NCBI GenBank assembly: GCA_050260515.1 | Contig: JBLNCI010000022.1 | Location: 177,706-241,705, forward strand | DNA: 64,000 nucleotides | Source of the DNA: DATJIG01 sp050260515 | Lineage (GTDB): Bacteria; Pseudomonadota; Alphaproteobacteria; SMXQ01 | Direction: 5' to 3' | Part shown: positions 26,592 through 35,175 of the stretch, in pieces | Position numbering within the stretch: the stretch's first letter is position 1 | How the letters are laid out: every line of letters begins with the position of its first letter | Made by a program: the position numbers and the translations under genes | Notes under the pieces: generated by a model | What the model was told of the DNA's origin: nothing | The model's database searches: none | Seen by the model: the letters and a program-made list of their open reading frames with translations, nothing else

Positions 26592-27161
26592 ATGTCGGAC
26601 GAACGACTGGCACCCGGTCCGGGGCACAACGCCCCCGGACCGCAGATCTGGGACCGCTGGGACCGCAAGCGGGTCTTCGTCCGCGCCCTCGAGAACACCT
26701 ACGGCGACGTCTACAAGGGCCTCTACCAGGCGCCACGCGTCTACCACGCCAAGGACTGGAAGTGGCACGGCGGCCCGCAGTTCTGGGACAAGGCGGTCAT
26801 CAACCCGCAGTCGGTGAACATCGCCCAGTCGATCGAGTGCCACCTCGACGCCTACGCGCCGAACGGCGTCGGCCAGAAGCACGGCCACATGAACTCCGCC
26901 GTGTTCTACGTCCTCACTGGCAAGGGCCGGGACATCCACGACGGCAACGAGATGATCTACGAAGCCGGCGACTCGCTCGTGGTCGAGAACGGCTGCGTCC
27001 ACCAGCACATCAACCGCGGCGACGACGAGATGCTGGTGCTGGTGATGAAGGCGAAGCCCCTCTTCCTCTTCATGCACATGATCTTCCAGAAGATGGTCGA
27101 GTACCCGAAGAAGGACGTGCCCAAGGGCGGCGAGGACTACGCGCCGCCGACGCACATCTAG
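26592..27161 (+). CDS. Cupin domain protein, copy 2 of a tandem pair
   Basis: 189 residues, clearly paralogous to the preceding gene: shared HDWKWHGG-like segment, QSIECHL, GQKHGHMNSAVFYVL, VENGCVHQH and the PLFLFMHMIFQKM tail. It starts 22 bases after copy 1, so they are co-transcribed. The metal-binding histidines are intact in both copies, which fits two subunits of one complex or two related substrates. Confidence 0.85.
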   Translation: MSDERLAPGPGHNAPGPQIWDRWDRKRVFVRALENTYGDVYKGLYQAPRVYHAKDWKWHGGPQFWDKAVINPQSVNIAQSIECHLDAYAPNGVGQKHGHMNSAVFYVLTGKGRDIHDGNEMIYEAGDSLVVENGCVHQHINRGDDEMLVLVMKAKPLFLFMHMIFQKMVEYPKKDVPKGGEDYAPPTHI

Positions 27162-27169
27162 CTTCTTCT

Positions 27170-27291
27170 CGTCATGCCCGCGAAGGCGGGCATCCACGTG
27201 TTTCTTGCTACATACAAAAACTCGTGGATGGTCGGCCCCTTAGGCCCGCGCTTGCGCGGGCCGTTTGAAAAGAGGGGCGCCGACCATGACG
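27170..27291. repeat. Palindromic intergenic repeat, copy B
   Basis: Begins CGTCATGCCCGCGAAGGCGG, with inner CATCCACG and CTCGTGGATGG arms, and ends CGACCATGACG, so the whole element can fold into a long cruciform. It resembles the copies at 31786 and 32469 and contains a further GGCCCGCG/CGCGGGCC hairpin. Confidence 0.75.
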
Positions 27292-27317
27292 TGAGAGCTC
27301 TTAGCGTCTACGGAATC

Positions 27318-27349
27318 AAAAAACCCCCGAGGTCGCCCTCGGGGGTTTT
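27318..27349. terminator. Bidirectional rho-independent terminator
   Basis: CCCCCGAGG (27324-27332) and CCTCGGGGG (27337-27345) form a perfect 9-bp stem with a TCGC loop, flanked by six A and four T. It can end both the cupin pair (plus) and the GST gene (minus). Confidence 0.88.
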
Positions 27350-27372
27350 GCTTTCGGCGGCGGCGTTCGCGT

Positions 27373-27960
27373 TCAGCCGAACTTCTGCTCCATCGCCTTC
27401 TTCACCGCCGGGCGGTTGCCGACGCGGTCGAGCCACTTCTGCACGTTGGGGAAGTCGGAGACCTTCACCGTCTCGTGCTTGATGCCGTTGATGCGGGTGA
27501 ACGGGATGATGTCGGCGATCGAGTACTCGTCGCAGAACCAGTCGCGCCCCGCGAGGTGCCTGTTCATGGTGTCGAGCTGGCTCTTGGCGCCGCTCTCGAA
27601 CGACGGGTCGTTGATGCGGCCGAGCGCGCCCATCGTGCACAGCACGTTGGTCGCGTGGAACATTGTCCACTTCAGCACGTTCGGGTGATCGGCGGGCGAG
27701 CCGAGGAACTTGTTCGTCTTCTCGGCGAGGTAGAAGCAGATCGCCACCGACTCGAACAGCGTCGCCGGCTTGCCGCCGGGGCCGTCCGAATCGATCATCG
27801 CCGGGATCTTGCGGTACGGATTGATCTTCTCGTACTCCGGCGTCTTCTGCTCGCCCTTCTGGATGTTGATCTGGTTGAGCTTGAACGGGAGGCCCGACTC
27901 CTCCGCCATGATCAGCGCCCGTCGCCCGTTGGTGGTGCCCCAGGCATACAGTTCGATCAT
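27373..27960 (-). CDS. Glutathione S-transferase family protein
   Basis: 195 residues: thioredoxin-like N-domain (IELYAWGTTNGRRALIMAEE, NPYRKIPAMIDSDG, LFESVAICFYLAEK) and an all-helical C-domain with the N-capping motif SIADIIPF. The NPxxKIPA loop resembles nu-class bacterial GSTs. GAGGGAGAAG precedes the ATG. Single gene followed by a strong terminator. Confidence 0.9.
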   Translation of the reverse strand: MIELYAWGTTNGRRALIMAEESGLPFKLNQINIQKGEQKTPEYEKINPYRKIPAMIDSDGPGGKPATLFESVAICFYLAEKTNKFLGSPADHPNVLKWTMFHATNVLCTMGALGRINDPSFESGAKSQLDTMNRHLAGRDWFCDEYSIADIIPFTRINGIKHETVKVSDFPNVQKWLDRVGNRPAVKKAMEQKFG

Positions 27961-28134
27961 CGTCTTCTCCCTCTCGATTTCTATTGTTGAAAGCGGTCCG
28001 CCCGTCGGGCGCTCGCGGTGGGGTGCCGGAGTGTAGGGAACTCCGGCGTTTACCGTCAATTACCGGTCATTCGCCGTTCACGGCACTGACGCATTGCGCC
28101 GCTAGTCTCCGCCGCGTTCCAACGGAGTGAGCGA

Positions 28135-28326
28135 ATGAAAGTCTTATCGAGCAGCGTGATCGTCCTGGCGGGAGCTCTTGTGGCGACGGCGTTCGCGATC
28201 GCCGAGCCGCTGCCGCGGCCGGCCAACGACAACACCCCTCCCCCGCACCACGGCGAGCACGACCCCGCTCCCGTCCCGCACGCGCCGCGCCGTCGGCGGC
28301 AGACGCCGATTACCGCTTACGAGTGA
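28135..28326 (+). CDS. Small secreted Pro/His-rich protein
   Basis: 63 residues: a signal peptide (VLSSSVIVLAGALVATAFAIAE) and a short hydrophilic mature part rich in Pro, His and Arg. GGAGTGAGCG precedes the ATG. Not recognised. The 3' end overlaps the convergent TRAP permease gene by 10 bases. Confidence 0.5.
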   Translation: MKVLSSSVIVLAGALVATAFAIAEPLPRPANDNTPPPHHGEHDPAPVPHAPRRRRQTPITAYE

Positions 28327-30263
28327 GCGCGGCGCTTCTTCGTCCCGAACCTGAGGTACGCGAACAGCGCCGCGGCGGCGGCAACGGCGGGGTACTGCGC
28401 CGCCGGGTCCGGCCACATCATGGCGAGCGCGGCGACCGCGAGCAGCGCCCGCGCCCACAGCGGCATCGCGCGGCGCTCGATGTAGCCGTGCAGCACCAGT
28501 GATGCCGTGAGCACCAGCGCCGATCCGACGAAGGTGTTCGACACGATGTGCGGCAGCCCGCCCTGCATCAGCACGCCGTTGTTGAACAGGAAGAAGAACG
28601 GCAGCACGAAGCCGCCGACCGCGAGCTTGCAGGCATACGGCGCGAGCTTGAACGGATTGGCCCCGGCGATCGAGGCCGCGGCGAACGCGGCCACGGCCAC
28701 CGGCGGGGTGATCGCCGACATGCACGAGTAGAACAGCATGAACATGTGCACTTCCATCATCGGCAGGCCGAACTTGCCGATGAACACCGGCGCCAGCAGC
28801 GCGATGCCCATGATGTAGACGCCGGTCGTCGGCATGCCCATCCCGAGCAGCACCAGCACCACCGCCGCGAGCAGCAGCGACGGAACGAGCGCGCCGCCCG
28901 ACAGCTCGAACAGCAGCAGCGTGAACTTGCCGGACAGGCCCGTGAGCTCGATCGCGCCGATGATGATTCCGGCCGCGGCGACGGCTGCGACCAGCGGCAC
29001 CATGGCGTTGCAGGTCTCGACGCACGCCTCGACGAAGCGCTTCGGGCCGATCGCCCCCTCGCGGCTCAGCCAGCTCGCCGCCACCACCGACACCGCCGAG
29101 CCTGCGGCGACATAGGCGGCCGAGAAGCCGCTCACCAGCAGGTAGATCAGCGTCACGATCGGGATCAGGCTCGGCCAGTTGTTGAGGAACGCGCGGCGCA
29201 GGCCGACGATGTCGCGCTCCGGCACGCGGCCGAGGTCGAGTCGCACCGCCTCGAAGTGCACCAGCGCGAACACGCCCAGGTAGTAGATCAGCGCCGGGAT
29301 GTAGGCGTAGAAGGCGATCAGGTAGTACGGGATGCCGGTGAAGTTCGACATCAGGAACGCGACCGCGCCCATCACCGGAGGCAGCATCGCGCCGCCGGTG
29401 GAGGCCGCCGCCTCGATCGCGCCCGCGCGCTCGGCCGGAATGCCGATGCGGCGCATGATCGGGATGCTGATCGGGCCGGTGGTGGCGACGTCCGCCACCG
29501 GACTTCCCGAGATCGAGCCGTAGAGGCCGCTGGAGACGACGCAGGCCTTCGCCGGGCCGCCGACCATGCGGCCGGTGAGTGCCGCGGCCACGTCGAAGAA
29601 CAGCCTGCCGCCGCCGGCGATCACGTAGAAGTTGCCGAACAGCACGAACAGGAACGCGTAGCTCGCGGCGACGTAAAGCGGAGAGCCGAACAGGCCGTCG
29701 GTGCCGATCGTCTGCATCTCCATGAAATAGCTGAAGCTGATCGGCCCGTGATAGAAGCCGCCCGTGATGAGATGCCCGAACGCCGTGTAGGCGAGCAGCA
29801 GGAACAGGATCGCGGTGAGGCCGAAGCCGACCGCGCGGCGGCACAGCTCGACCGAGAGCCCGAGAAGGACCAGCCCCGCGACCATGTCCCCGGTAGACGG
29901 CTCCGAGAAGCCCGTCATCCAGTTCGCATACCGCGGCTCATTGAACGCGAACCAGGCCGACGCCGCCGCCGACGCCGCCGCCAGCAGGTAGTCGAGGAGC
30001 GTCAGGCGGCGGAGCCCCTGCGCCGCCGTCGTGGTCAGGAACGCGATCGGCAGCAAGAGCGTCAGGAACAATGAAATCTGCAGATGGTCGGTGGCGATGC
30101 CGAACAGCGCGAGCCAGCCGATCAGGAACACCGCGACCACGGACAACGCCGCGATGAGGGCCCCGGTGACGCCCGCCGGCCGCACGCGGTGCGTTTCGCC
30201 GACGGCGTCGAGCACGCGGGTGAGCGCGCGACGCCGCGCGGCCTCGTTGATGCTCACATCCAT
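28317..30263 (-). CDS. TRAP transporter fused permease (DctQM type)
   Basis: 648 residues with about 16 helices. The N-terminal third is the DctQ-like part and the rest the DctM part, with signatures SGSPVADVATTGPISIPIM, ASTGGAMLPPVMG and LLGMGMPTTGVYIMG. Such 4TM-12TM fusions work with TAXI-type receptors, and one is encoded directly upstream, so the pair forms a complete sodium-driven carboxylate importer. Confidence 0.93.
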   Translation of the reverse strand: MDVSINEAARRRALTRVLDAVGETHRVRPAGVTGALIAALSVVAVFLIGWLALFGIATDHLQISLFLTLLLPIAFLTTTAAQGLRRLTLLDYLLAAASAAASAWFAFNEPRYANWMTGFSEPSTGDMVAGLVLLGLSVELCRRAVGFGLTAILFLLLAYTAFGHLITGGFYHGPISFSYFMEMQTIGTDGLFGSPLYVAASYAFLFVLFGNFYVIAGGGRLFFDVAAALTGRMVGGPAKACVVSSGLYGSISGSPVADVATTGPISIPIMRRIGIPAERAGAIEAAASTGGAMLPPVMGAVAFLMSNFTGIPYYLIAFYAYIPALIYYLGVFALVHFEAVRLDLGRVPERDIVGLRRAFLNNWPSLIPIVTLIYLLVSGFSAAYVAAGSAVSVVAASWLSREGAIGPKRFVEACVETCNAMVPLVAAVAAAGIIIGAIELTGLSGKFTLLLFELSGGALVPSLLLAAVVLVLLGMGMPTTGVYIMGIALLAPVFIGKFGLPMMEVHMFMLFYSCMSAITPPVAVAAFAAASIAGANPFKLAPYACKLAVGGFVLPFFFLFNNGVLMQGGLPHIVSNTFVGSALVLTASLVLHGYIERRAMPLWARALLAVAALAMMWPDPAAQYPAVAAAAALFAYLRFGTKKRRAHS

Positions 30264-30303
30264 GTCCTTACCTTTGCGCGGCGCGCGATGCGGGCACGAC
30301 GGG

Positions 30304-31326
30304 CTATTTCAACAGGCCGCGTTCCTTGTACAGCCGCTCGGCGCCGGGATGGTACGGCAGCGGCGTCGGGTTGCGGCCGAAGTTCTCGAGCGAGAAATTG
30401 GCGAGCGACGGATGGATCGAGCGCACGCGGTCGCGGCTGTCGAGCAGCGCCTTCATGAACTTGTAGACGGTCTCGTCGGACACGTGCGATCCGGCGACCA
30501 CGGCGGACCACAGCACGAGCGTGGTCTCGTCCTTGGTCAGGAACGGATAGGCGTCCTTCTTCACGGTGTAGACCGAGTAGCCCCAGCGGTCGGCGGCGGC
30601 CTTCATCTTCGCCGGATCGCCGGAGATCCAAATCAGCTCGCGGCCGCGCGCGAGGTCCGTGAACTCGGCCTGAGGCACGAAGCCGCCGTTGATCATCACG
30701 TCGACCTTGCCGTCGCGCATCGCGTCGACGTTCGATGATGTGTTGCCGCGGAACAGGCTGCCGCCGCGTCCGGTGATGTCGGCCTCGTTGATGCCGTAGG
30801 CGTCGAAGATCGCCACCGACATGCTGAGCGTCGATTGAAGATTGGCGAGCTGGTTCACCGCGAGCCGCATCTGCGGCTTTTTCGACGCGATGTCGGCGAA
30901 CGACTTGATGCCGTTCTTGTCGGCCCATTCCTTGGTGGCGAGGTTGTAGACGACGAGATCGTTGTGCAGAAGGCCGACGAACTTGAACTTGCCCTTGAGC
31001 GACTCCTTGAACGGCGCCTTGCCCTCGAGGGCGTACGCGATCTCCGGCGCGCCGCCGGTGAACGAGAAGTCGGCTTGGCCGGTCGAGATGTTCTGGATGC
31101 CGCCGGCCGGACTGCCCGGCTTGTAGGTCGCGGCCGACCCGGGATACGCGTCGCGGATCACGCCGTTGATCGCCTCGGTGACGACCTTGAAGTAGCCGCT
31201 CGCGGTCGCGCCATCGACCGTATACGTGATCGGCTTGTTGTCGTTGAAGTCGGCGCGCGCCGTCCCCGCGCAGAGGAACGCGGCCACCGCCGCCAGCGCC
31301 GCAACCCGGCTCACGCCACTCGTCAT
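30304..31326 (-). CDS. TAXI family TRAP transporter solute-binding subunit
   Basis: 340 residues with a signal peptide (VAALAAVAAFLCAGTARA). The body has the TAXI pattern: GGIQNISTGQADFSFTGG, LFRGNTSSNVDAMRDGKVDVMINGG and KDETTLVLWSAVVAGSHVSDETVYKFMKAL. It delivers an organic anion to the fused permease 40 bases downstream. Ligand unknown. Confidence 0.92.
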   Translation of the reverse strand: MTSGVSRVAALAAVAAFLCAGTARADFNDNKPITYTVDGATASGYFKVVTEAINGVIRDAYPGSAATYKPGSPAGGIQNISTGQADFSFTGGAPEIAYALEGKAPFKESLKGKFKFVGLLHNDLVVYNLATKEWADKNGIKSFADIASKKPQMRLAVNQLANLQSTLSMSVAIFDAYGINEADITGRGGSLFRGNTSSNVDAMRDGKVDVMINGGFVPQAEFTDLARGRELIWISGDPAKMKAAADRWGYSVYTVKKDAYPFLTKDETTLVLWSAVVAGSHVSDETVYKFMKALLDSRDRVRSIHPSLANFSLENFGRNPTPLPYHPGAERLYKERGLLK

Positions 31327-31673
31327 CCTCGGTCTCCCCGTTTCGGAACGGTCGCCGTCCCGTCGTTGACGGCCGGTTCGGCCGTGGTTTTGTTGGACTG
31401 TAGGGAACGGAGTCTCGGTTCGTCAATCGGCGAAGGCAACCACGCCATGAGCATTAAATGAAATGCAGCCGGTTCTCCGATGAAGCGCCGCGCTCGCGGG
31501 CACGAACGACGGCGGTCCCGCGCACGGATGGCGAAAACAACCCCTTCATCGTCGCAAACGGGAAACGCGTTTTGCTTTTCGTCTCGCCCGGCGTTGGGGT
31601 GCGTGCACCTCGATCCGCTCGCGACATATGCCGCCCTTCGGACGGTGGGGCCAGGCATCCAGGTGTATAGCCT

Positions 31674-31759
31674 CGTCACTCCCGCGAAAGCGGTCCAGGG
31701 CGGCGACTCGGCAACGGCATCTCCGAGGGCTCTGGATTCCTGCTTTCGCAGGAATGACG
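31674..31759. repeat. Palindromic intergenic repeat, copy D (variant)
   Basis: Outer arms CGTCACTCCCGCGAAAGCGG and CGCAGGAATGACG flank inner CCAGGGCGGCGACTC/GAGGGCTCTGGATTCC arms. It is the CGTCATTCCTGCGAAAGCAG-type variant and lies 26 bases from copy A. Confidence 0.65.
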
Positions 31760-31785
31760 ACAGAAAACGACGCGGCTAAATACCA

Positions 31786-31878
31786 CGTCATGGCCGGGCT
31801 TGCCCCGGCCATCCACGTTCTGTTTTTCGTCGCGCCAACAGAAACACGTGGATGCCCGGCGCAAGGCCGGGCCTGACG
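31786..31878. repeat. Palindromic intergenic repeat, copy A
   Basis: Starts CGTCATGGCCGGGCTTGCCC, continues GGCCATCCACG, and ends with CGTGGATGCCCGGC...GGCCGGGCCTGACG. Each half is itself a palindrome, and the halves pair with each other. This form is familiar from Bradyrhizobium and relatives. Confidence 0.8.
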
Positions 31879-32289
31879 AAAGGAGAGTGCGGCGCGTGCT
31901 AAGTGCCTCTCGCCGAACTTTCAAAGGGCGCGCCCGAACCGGCCCAGACTTTCCACAGGCCCTGTTCCGAGCGCCGGCGTTTCTCCACAGCCCCCTTGTG
32001 CCGCCTTTCGCGTGCGCGCATGGTCCTCGCATCGCGACAAGCGAGGGGAGCTATTGCGCAATAGCGCTCTCATTGAAGCGAAGAAACCGCGAGCGATGGC
32101 CTCCGACAACGAGGACGGCCGCGGCGGATGAGTTGAGAGGCAACGGCGCTTCCCCTTCGGGTCGCGACGCACTTCTTCTCAGGTACCGACACCAACAGCG
32201 TCGCGATCCGCGACAGAGAGAAGCAATCGGTAGGACAGAGCTACGCTTTAAACGCAGCGTGATGGCACCTGCTGACCTCACTGGGAAGG

Positions 32290-32315
32290 AAAAAGCCGGG
32301 TTTCGCTGACCCGGC
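32290..32315 (-). terminator. Possible terminator for the 11-gene minus-strand run
   Basis: GCCGGGT (32295-32301) and ACCCGGC (32309-32315) form a 7-bp stem; read on the minus strand it is followed by five T. It lies 488 bases past the DUF120 stop, so it may end that transcript. Confidence 0.55.
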
Positions 32316-32376
32316 GACGACGACGTGTGTCCGCGCGGTGCGTAGCAAACACCCGCGAACCCACCGGCCCCTCACC

Positions 32377-32409
32377 AGCCCGCTCCGGCCTCACAACCCG
32401 GAGCGGGCT
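32377..32409. other. Long perfect hairpin
   Basis: AGCCCGCTCCGG and CCGGAGCGGGCT make a 12-bp perfect stem with a 9-base loop, without a clear T tract on either strand. Role unknown; it is near palindromic repeat copy C. Confidence 0.5.
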
Positions 32410-32468
32410 TAGGTGATTCAGGGGAGCACGCGAGGTGATGCCCGAGCAACGAACGCACGATCACTCCA

Positions 32469-32559
32469 CGTCATCCTCGCCGAAGGGCGAGGATCCACGA
32501 GTTTTTGTCGGCAACAGCAGAAAGAAACTCGTGGATGGTCGGCCTCCGCCGACCATGAC
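32469..32559. repeat. Palindromic intergenic repeat, copy C
   Basis: CGTCATCCTCGCCGAAGGGC...GGATCCACGAG at the left and CTCGTGGATGGTCGGC...GCCGACCATGAC at the right, with the same two-hairpin layout as copies A and B. The right half is nearly identical to the inner part of copy B. Confidence 0.75.
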
Positions 32560-32802
32560 CAAAGAAGAGAACAGCGATTGTTCGCGTTGAAGGCGAGAAC
32601 CGTGCCGCACGCACGCGATCGCATCGCCCCTGTGCAAAAGTGTCCCAACTGTCCCAGGTGTCCCAAATCGCCCGTGTGGGACAGTGGGACACTTGGGGGT
32701 TTTTGGCGGAATCCCGCGGCGATTGCTGTCCCACGCCAGCGCGGCGCCGCGCGGGCCGTGGGACACTCGACGGCATCAGTCAGGCCCGCCCCGCGTCGGG
32801 CG

Positions 32803-33216
32803 TCACGGCGAAAGATCGACGTCGACCGCGAGCTCGTCGCCGTCCTCTATGCCGAGCGCGTCGCGCAGACCCACCGCGGCGATGATCTCGAGCTGGTCCT
32901 CGGGATACCCGGGCACCATCGGCACGACCACGGCGCCCGCGATCGCGGCGCGCGCGCGTGCGGCCACCGTCGCACGAAAGATCCGACCGTCGCAGAAGGA
33001 CGCACTGGGCGCCGGCATCAGGATCCCGCGCGAGATCCTCGCCGCGCTCCAGGCGGTCCGCTGCGGGCCTTCGGGGATGCTGAGGTTGAGGGTTCCGGGA
33101 AACGGATCGATCCCGACCGCCGCCATGAACCCCGAGCGCGCCCACGGCTCACGCGTGAACGTCCGTGCGACGCCCTGCCCGCTGACGAGCCGCCCGGAGA
33201 GCCGGATGATGTCCAC
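32803..33216 (-). CDS. DUF120 (archaeal CTP-dependent riboflavin kinase-like) protein
   Basis: 137 residues. The pattern is that of the archaeal riboflavin kinase fold: RLSGRLVSGQGVARTF, the PFPGTLNLSI loop, VVPMVPGYPEDQLEIIA and a closing LRDALGIEDGDELAV. Archaeal members (RibK) phosphorylate riboflavin with CTP; bacteria normally use the unrelated RibF. Whether this copy is a kinase or a ligand-binding derivative cannot be decided here. Start GTG 33216, 10 bases after the preceding stop; last gene of an 11-gene run. Confidence 0.78.
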   Translation of the reverse strand: MDIIRLSGRLVSGQGVARTFTREPWARSGFMAAVGIDPFPGTLNLSIPEGPQRTAWSAARISRGILMPAPSASFCDGRIFRATVAARARAAIAGAVVVPMVPGYPEDQLEIIAAVGLRDALGIEDGDELAVDVDLSP

Positions 33217-33226
33217 GACGATGCGC

Positions 33227-34126
33227 CTAGACGAGGATGCCCGCCTCGCGGAAGGCCCGCTCGGCGCCGGGGTGAAGGGGCGCGCCGGCGTTGGCGAGCG
33301 CGGGGATCAGCTTGCGGGTGGCGTCGCGCAGCAGGTCGTCGAGACCATGGAACAGCGGGTTGCGCTTCATCAGTTCGCCGCAGTGGGCCAGCACCGACGA
33401 GGCCAGGCGGAACACCATCCCCTCGGCCTCGTTCGCGTGCACGGCGAGCACGTTGGTCACCGCGATCTCGGTCGCGTCCCGGTCGTGGCCGCGGAACGTG
33501 CCCTGCGGCACCACGCACTCGGAGTAGTACGGAACCGCGTCGAGGATCCGCCGCCGCTGCTCGGGCGAGAACGACAGGATCTTGAGATCGATCTGCCGCG
33601 ACAGCTCGTCGAAGTGCGGGTTCGGATACGGCGGCTCGAACTGCGCGTGGATCTCGCCTTCGAGCAACAGACGGTTGCCCTCGTTGGAGTGCAGATAGCA
33701 GGGCTCGATCGCCGTGAACGGAATGCCGAGCGCGGCGAAGATCGTCCGCACATGCTCGACCATGCCCGAATTGCGGTGGCCGACGCCGACCCGCTTGCCC
33801 ATCAGGTCGTCGAAGGTCTGCAGCCTCGAGTCGCGCGGCGCGACGAAGAACAGCGGCCCGCGGCTGAGCGGAGTCATCAGGCGCAGAGGCAGCCGCGCGT
33901 CGAACGGCCGCTCGCCGCTGGCCGCCCGCGCCAGCCAGTTGGAGGAGATGAGCCCGCAGTCGGCGCTGTGATTGGCCACGAGACGCGCATTCTCGAACCC
34001 GCCGGTGGTGAACAAAGGCATGACCTCGTCGACGACGCGGAGGTCCTTCCACATCGCCCCGAGGGCAACGCCCTGCACATGGAACGGAGACTCGACGTCG
34101 GAGGTGGCGAGTGCGACGGCGCTCAA
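33227..34126 (-). CDS. TAXI/NMT1-like substrate-binding fold protein without signal peptide, copy 1
   Basis: 299 residues resembling TAXI-type periplasmic binding proteins (GKRVGVGHRNSGMVEHVRTI, LEGEIHAQFEPP, RGHDRDATEIAVTNVLAVHAN), but the protein starts directly with SAVALATSDVESPF, the first strand of the fold. A TGA stop lies in frame 6 bases before the TTG start at 34126, so no export signal can be added. It should be cytosolic. Paralogue of the next entry, same length. The TTG start is unusual for this window. Confidence 0.78.
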   Translation of the reverse strand: MSAVALATSDVESPFHVQGVALGAMWKDLRVVDEVMPLFTTGGFENARLVANHSADCGLISSNWLARAASGERPFDARLPLRLMTPLSRGPLFFVAPRDSRLQTFDDLMGKRVGVGHRNSGMVEHVRTIFAALGIPFTAIEPCYLHSNEGNRLLLEGEIHAQFEPPYPNPHFDELSRQIDLKILSFSPEQRRRILDAVPYYSECVVPQGTFRGHDRDATEIAVTNVLAVHANEAEGMVFRLASSVLAHCGELMKRNPLFHGLDDLLRDATRKLIPALANAGAPLHPGAERAFREAGILV

Positions 34127-34236
34127 AATTCAGGCCCGGGCCGCTAAGAAAAAATCGAAACGATCAAGTAACCATAGGGAGAGGCGCCGCGCCGGTCAAT
34201 GCGGCGCCTGTCCCATGCCTGACCGTTCCCTTCGGG

Positions 34237-35136
34237 TCAACGGCTGAGTCCTGCCTCGCGGAACGCGCGCGCGGCCCCGGGGTGCTGGAGCGCCCCGGCC
34301 TTGGCCAGCACCGGGATCACCCGCTGGCCCGCGTCGCGCAGCAGACGGTCGAGTCCGTTGTACAACGGGTTGCGGCGCGCGAGATCGCCGGCGCCGGCGA
34401 TGATCGCGCGGGTACGGCGGAACACCGTGTCCTCATCGTCGTCGGCGTGGACCGCCAGCACATTGATGACCGCGACCTCGGTCGAGTCGCGGTCGTGGCC
34501 GCGGACCGCCCCCTTCGGGATCGTCGCCTCCGCGTAGTACGGCACCTTGTCGATGATCGCCTTGCGGTCCTCAGGCGAGAACGACAGCACCTTGAGCGCC
34601 GTTCGCGCGTTCAGCTCCGAAAACTGGACGTTCGGGATCGGCGGCTGCCACTGGGCGTCGATCTCGCCCTGCGCGAGCATCTGGTTGCCGGGGCGGGTGT
34701 GGGAATAGACCGGCTCGAACCAGTCGAGCGACAGCCCGAGCGCGCGGAAGATCGTGTGGATGTGCTGGACCATTCCCGAGTTCTCGTGGCCGAGCCCGAC
34801 GCGCTTGCCCTTGAGGTCGTGGAAGGTCTCGAGCTTCGAATCCGCGCGCGCGACGAAGAACAACGGCCCGGTGTTGATCGGCGTCAGCAGCCGCACCGGG
34901 AGCGCCGCCGTGAACGGCGCCGTTCCGGTGGCCGCGAGCGGCAGCCAGTTGGCCGCCATGAACGCGTACGTCGCGTTGTGGGCGGCGACGAGCTGGGCGT
35001 TCTCGACGCTGCCGCTGGTGAACAGCGGCTCGACGGAATCGACCAGCCCCTGCTCCTTCCACATCTCGCCGAGCGCGACGGCCTGGCGGTGGAAGGTGGA
35101 ATCGACGTCGGACGTCGCGATCGAAACGGAGCTCAC
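34237..35136 (-). CDS. TAXI/NMT1-like substrate-binding fold protein without signal peptide, copy 2
   Basis: 299 residues, collinear with copy 1 (shared ATSDV, GKRVGLGHENSGMVQHIHTIF, LKVLSFSPEDR, RGHDRDSTEVAVINVLAVHAD, GAARAFREAG). It too begins at the fold itself (SSVSIATSDVDST); GTG 35136 is fixed by GAGGAGAG upstream. No signal peptide, so a cytosolic binding or enzymatic role is implied. It follows a genuine Bug receptor by 39 bases. Confidence 0.78.
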   Translation of the reverse strand: MSSVSIATSDVDSTFHRQAVALGEMWKEQGLVDSVEPLFTSGSVENAQLVAAHNATYAFMAANWLPLAATGTAPFTAALPVRLLTPINTGPLFFVARADSKLETFHDLKGKRVGLGHENSGMVQHIHTIFRALGLSLDWFEPVYSHTRPGNQMLAQGEIDAQWQPPIPNVQFSELNARTALKVLSFSPEDRKAIIDKVPYYAEATIPKGAVRGHDRDSTEVAVINVLAVHADDDEDTVFRRTRAIIAGAGDLARRNPLYNGLDRLLRDAGQRVIPVLAKAGALQHPGAARAFREAGLSR

Positions 35137-35175
35137 GCGGCACTCTCCTCGTTGGCTTATTGTCTGTGTCGGCGC

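Larger units (their letters stand above)
31327..32802. other. Gene-poor stretch with palindromic repeats and hairpins
   Basis: About 1.5 kb between the TAXI gene and the DUF120 gene. No open frame here has both plausible composition and a start signal. It holds three palindromic repeat copies (31674, 31786, 32469), a minus-strand terminator-like hairpin (32290) and a 12-bp-stem hairpin (32377). The rest, such as 31880-32285, shows nothing identifiable. Confidence 0.7.

Noticed and set aside
31345..31367. GGAAC...CGTT upstream of the TAXI gene
   Set aside because: Spacer is 14 bases, outside the 16/17 allowed, and it points away from the gene.
31800..32309. 169-codon frame in the gene-poor stretch
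   Set aside because: It runs through palindromic repeat A, has no ribosome site and no protein-like segment.
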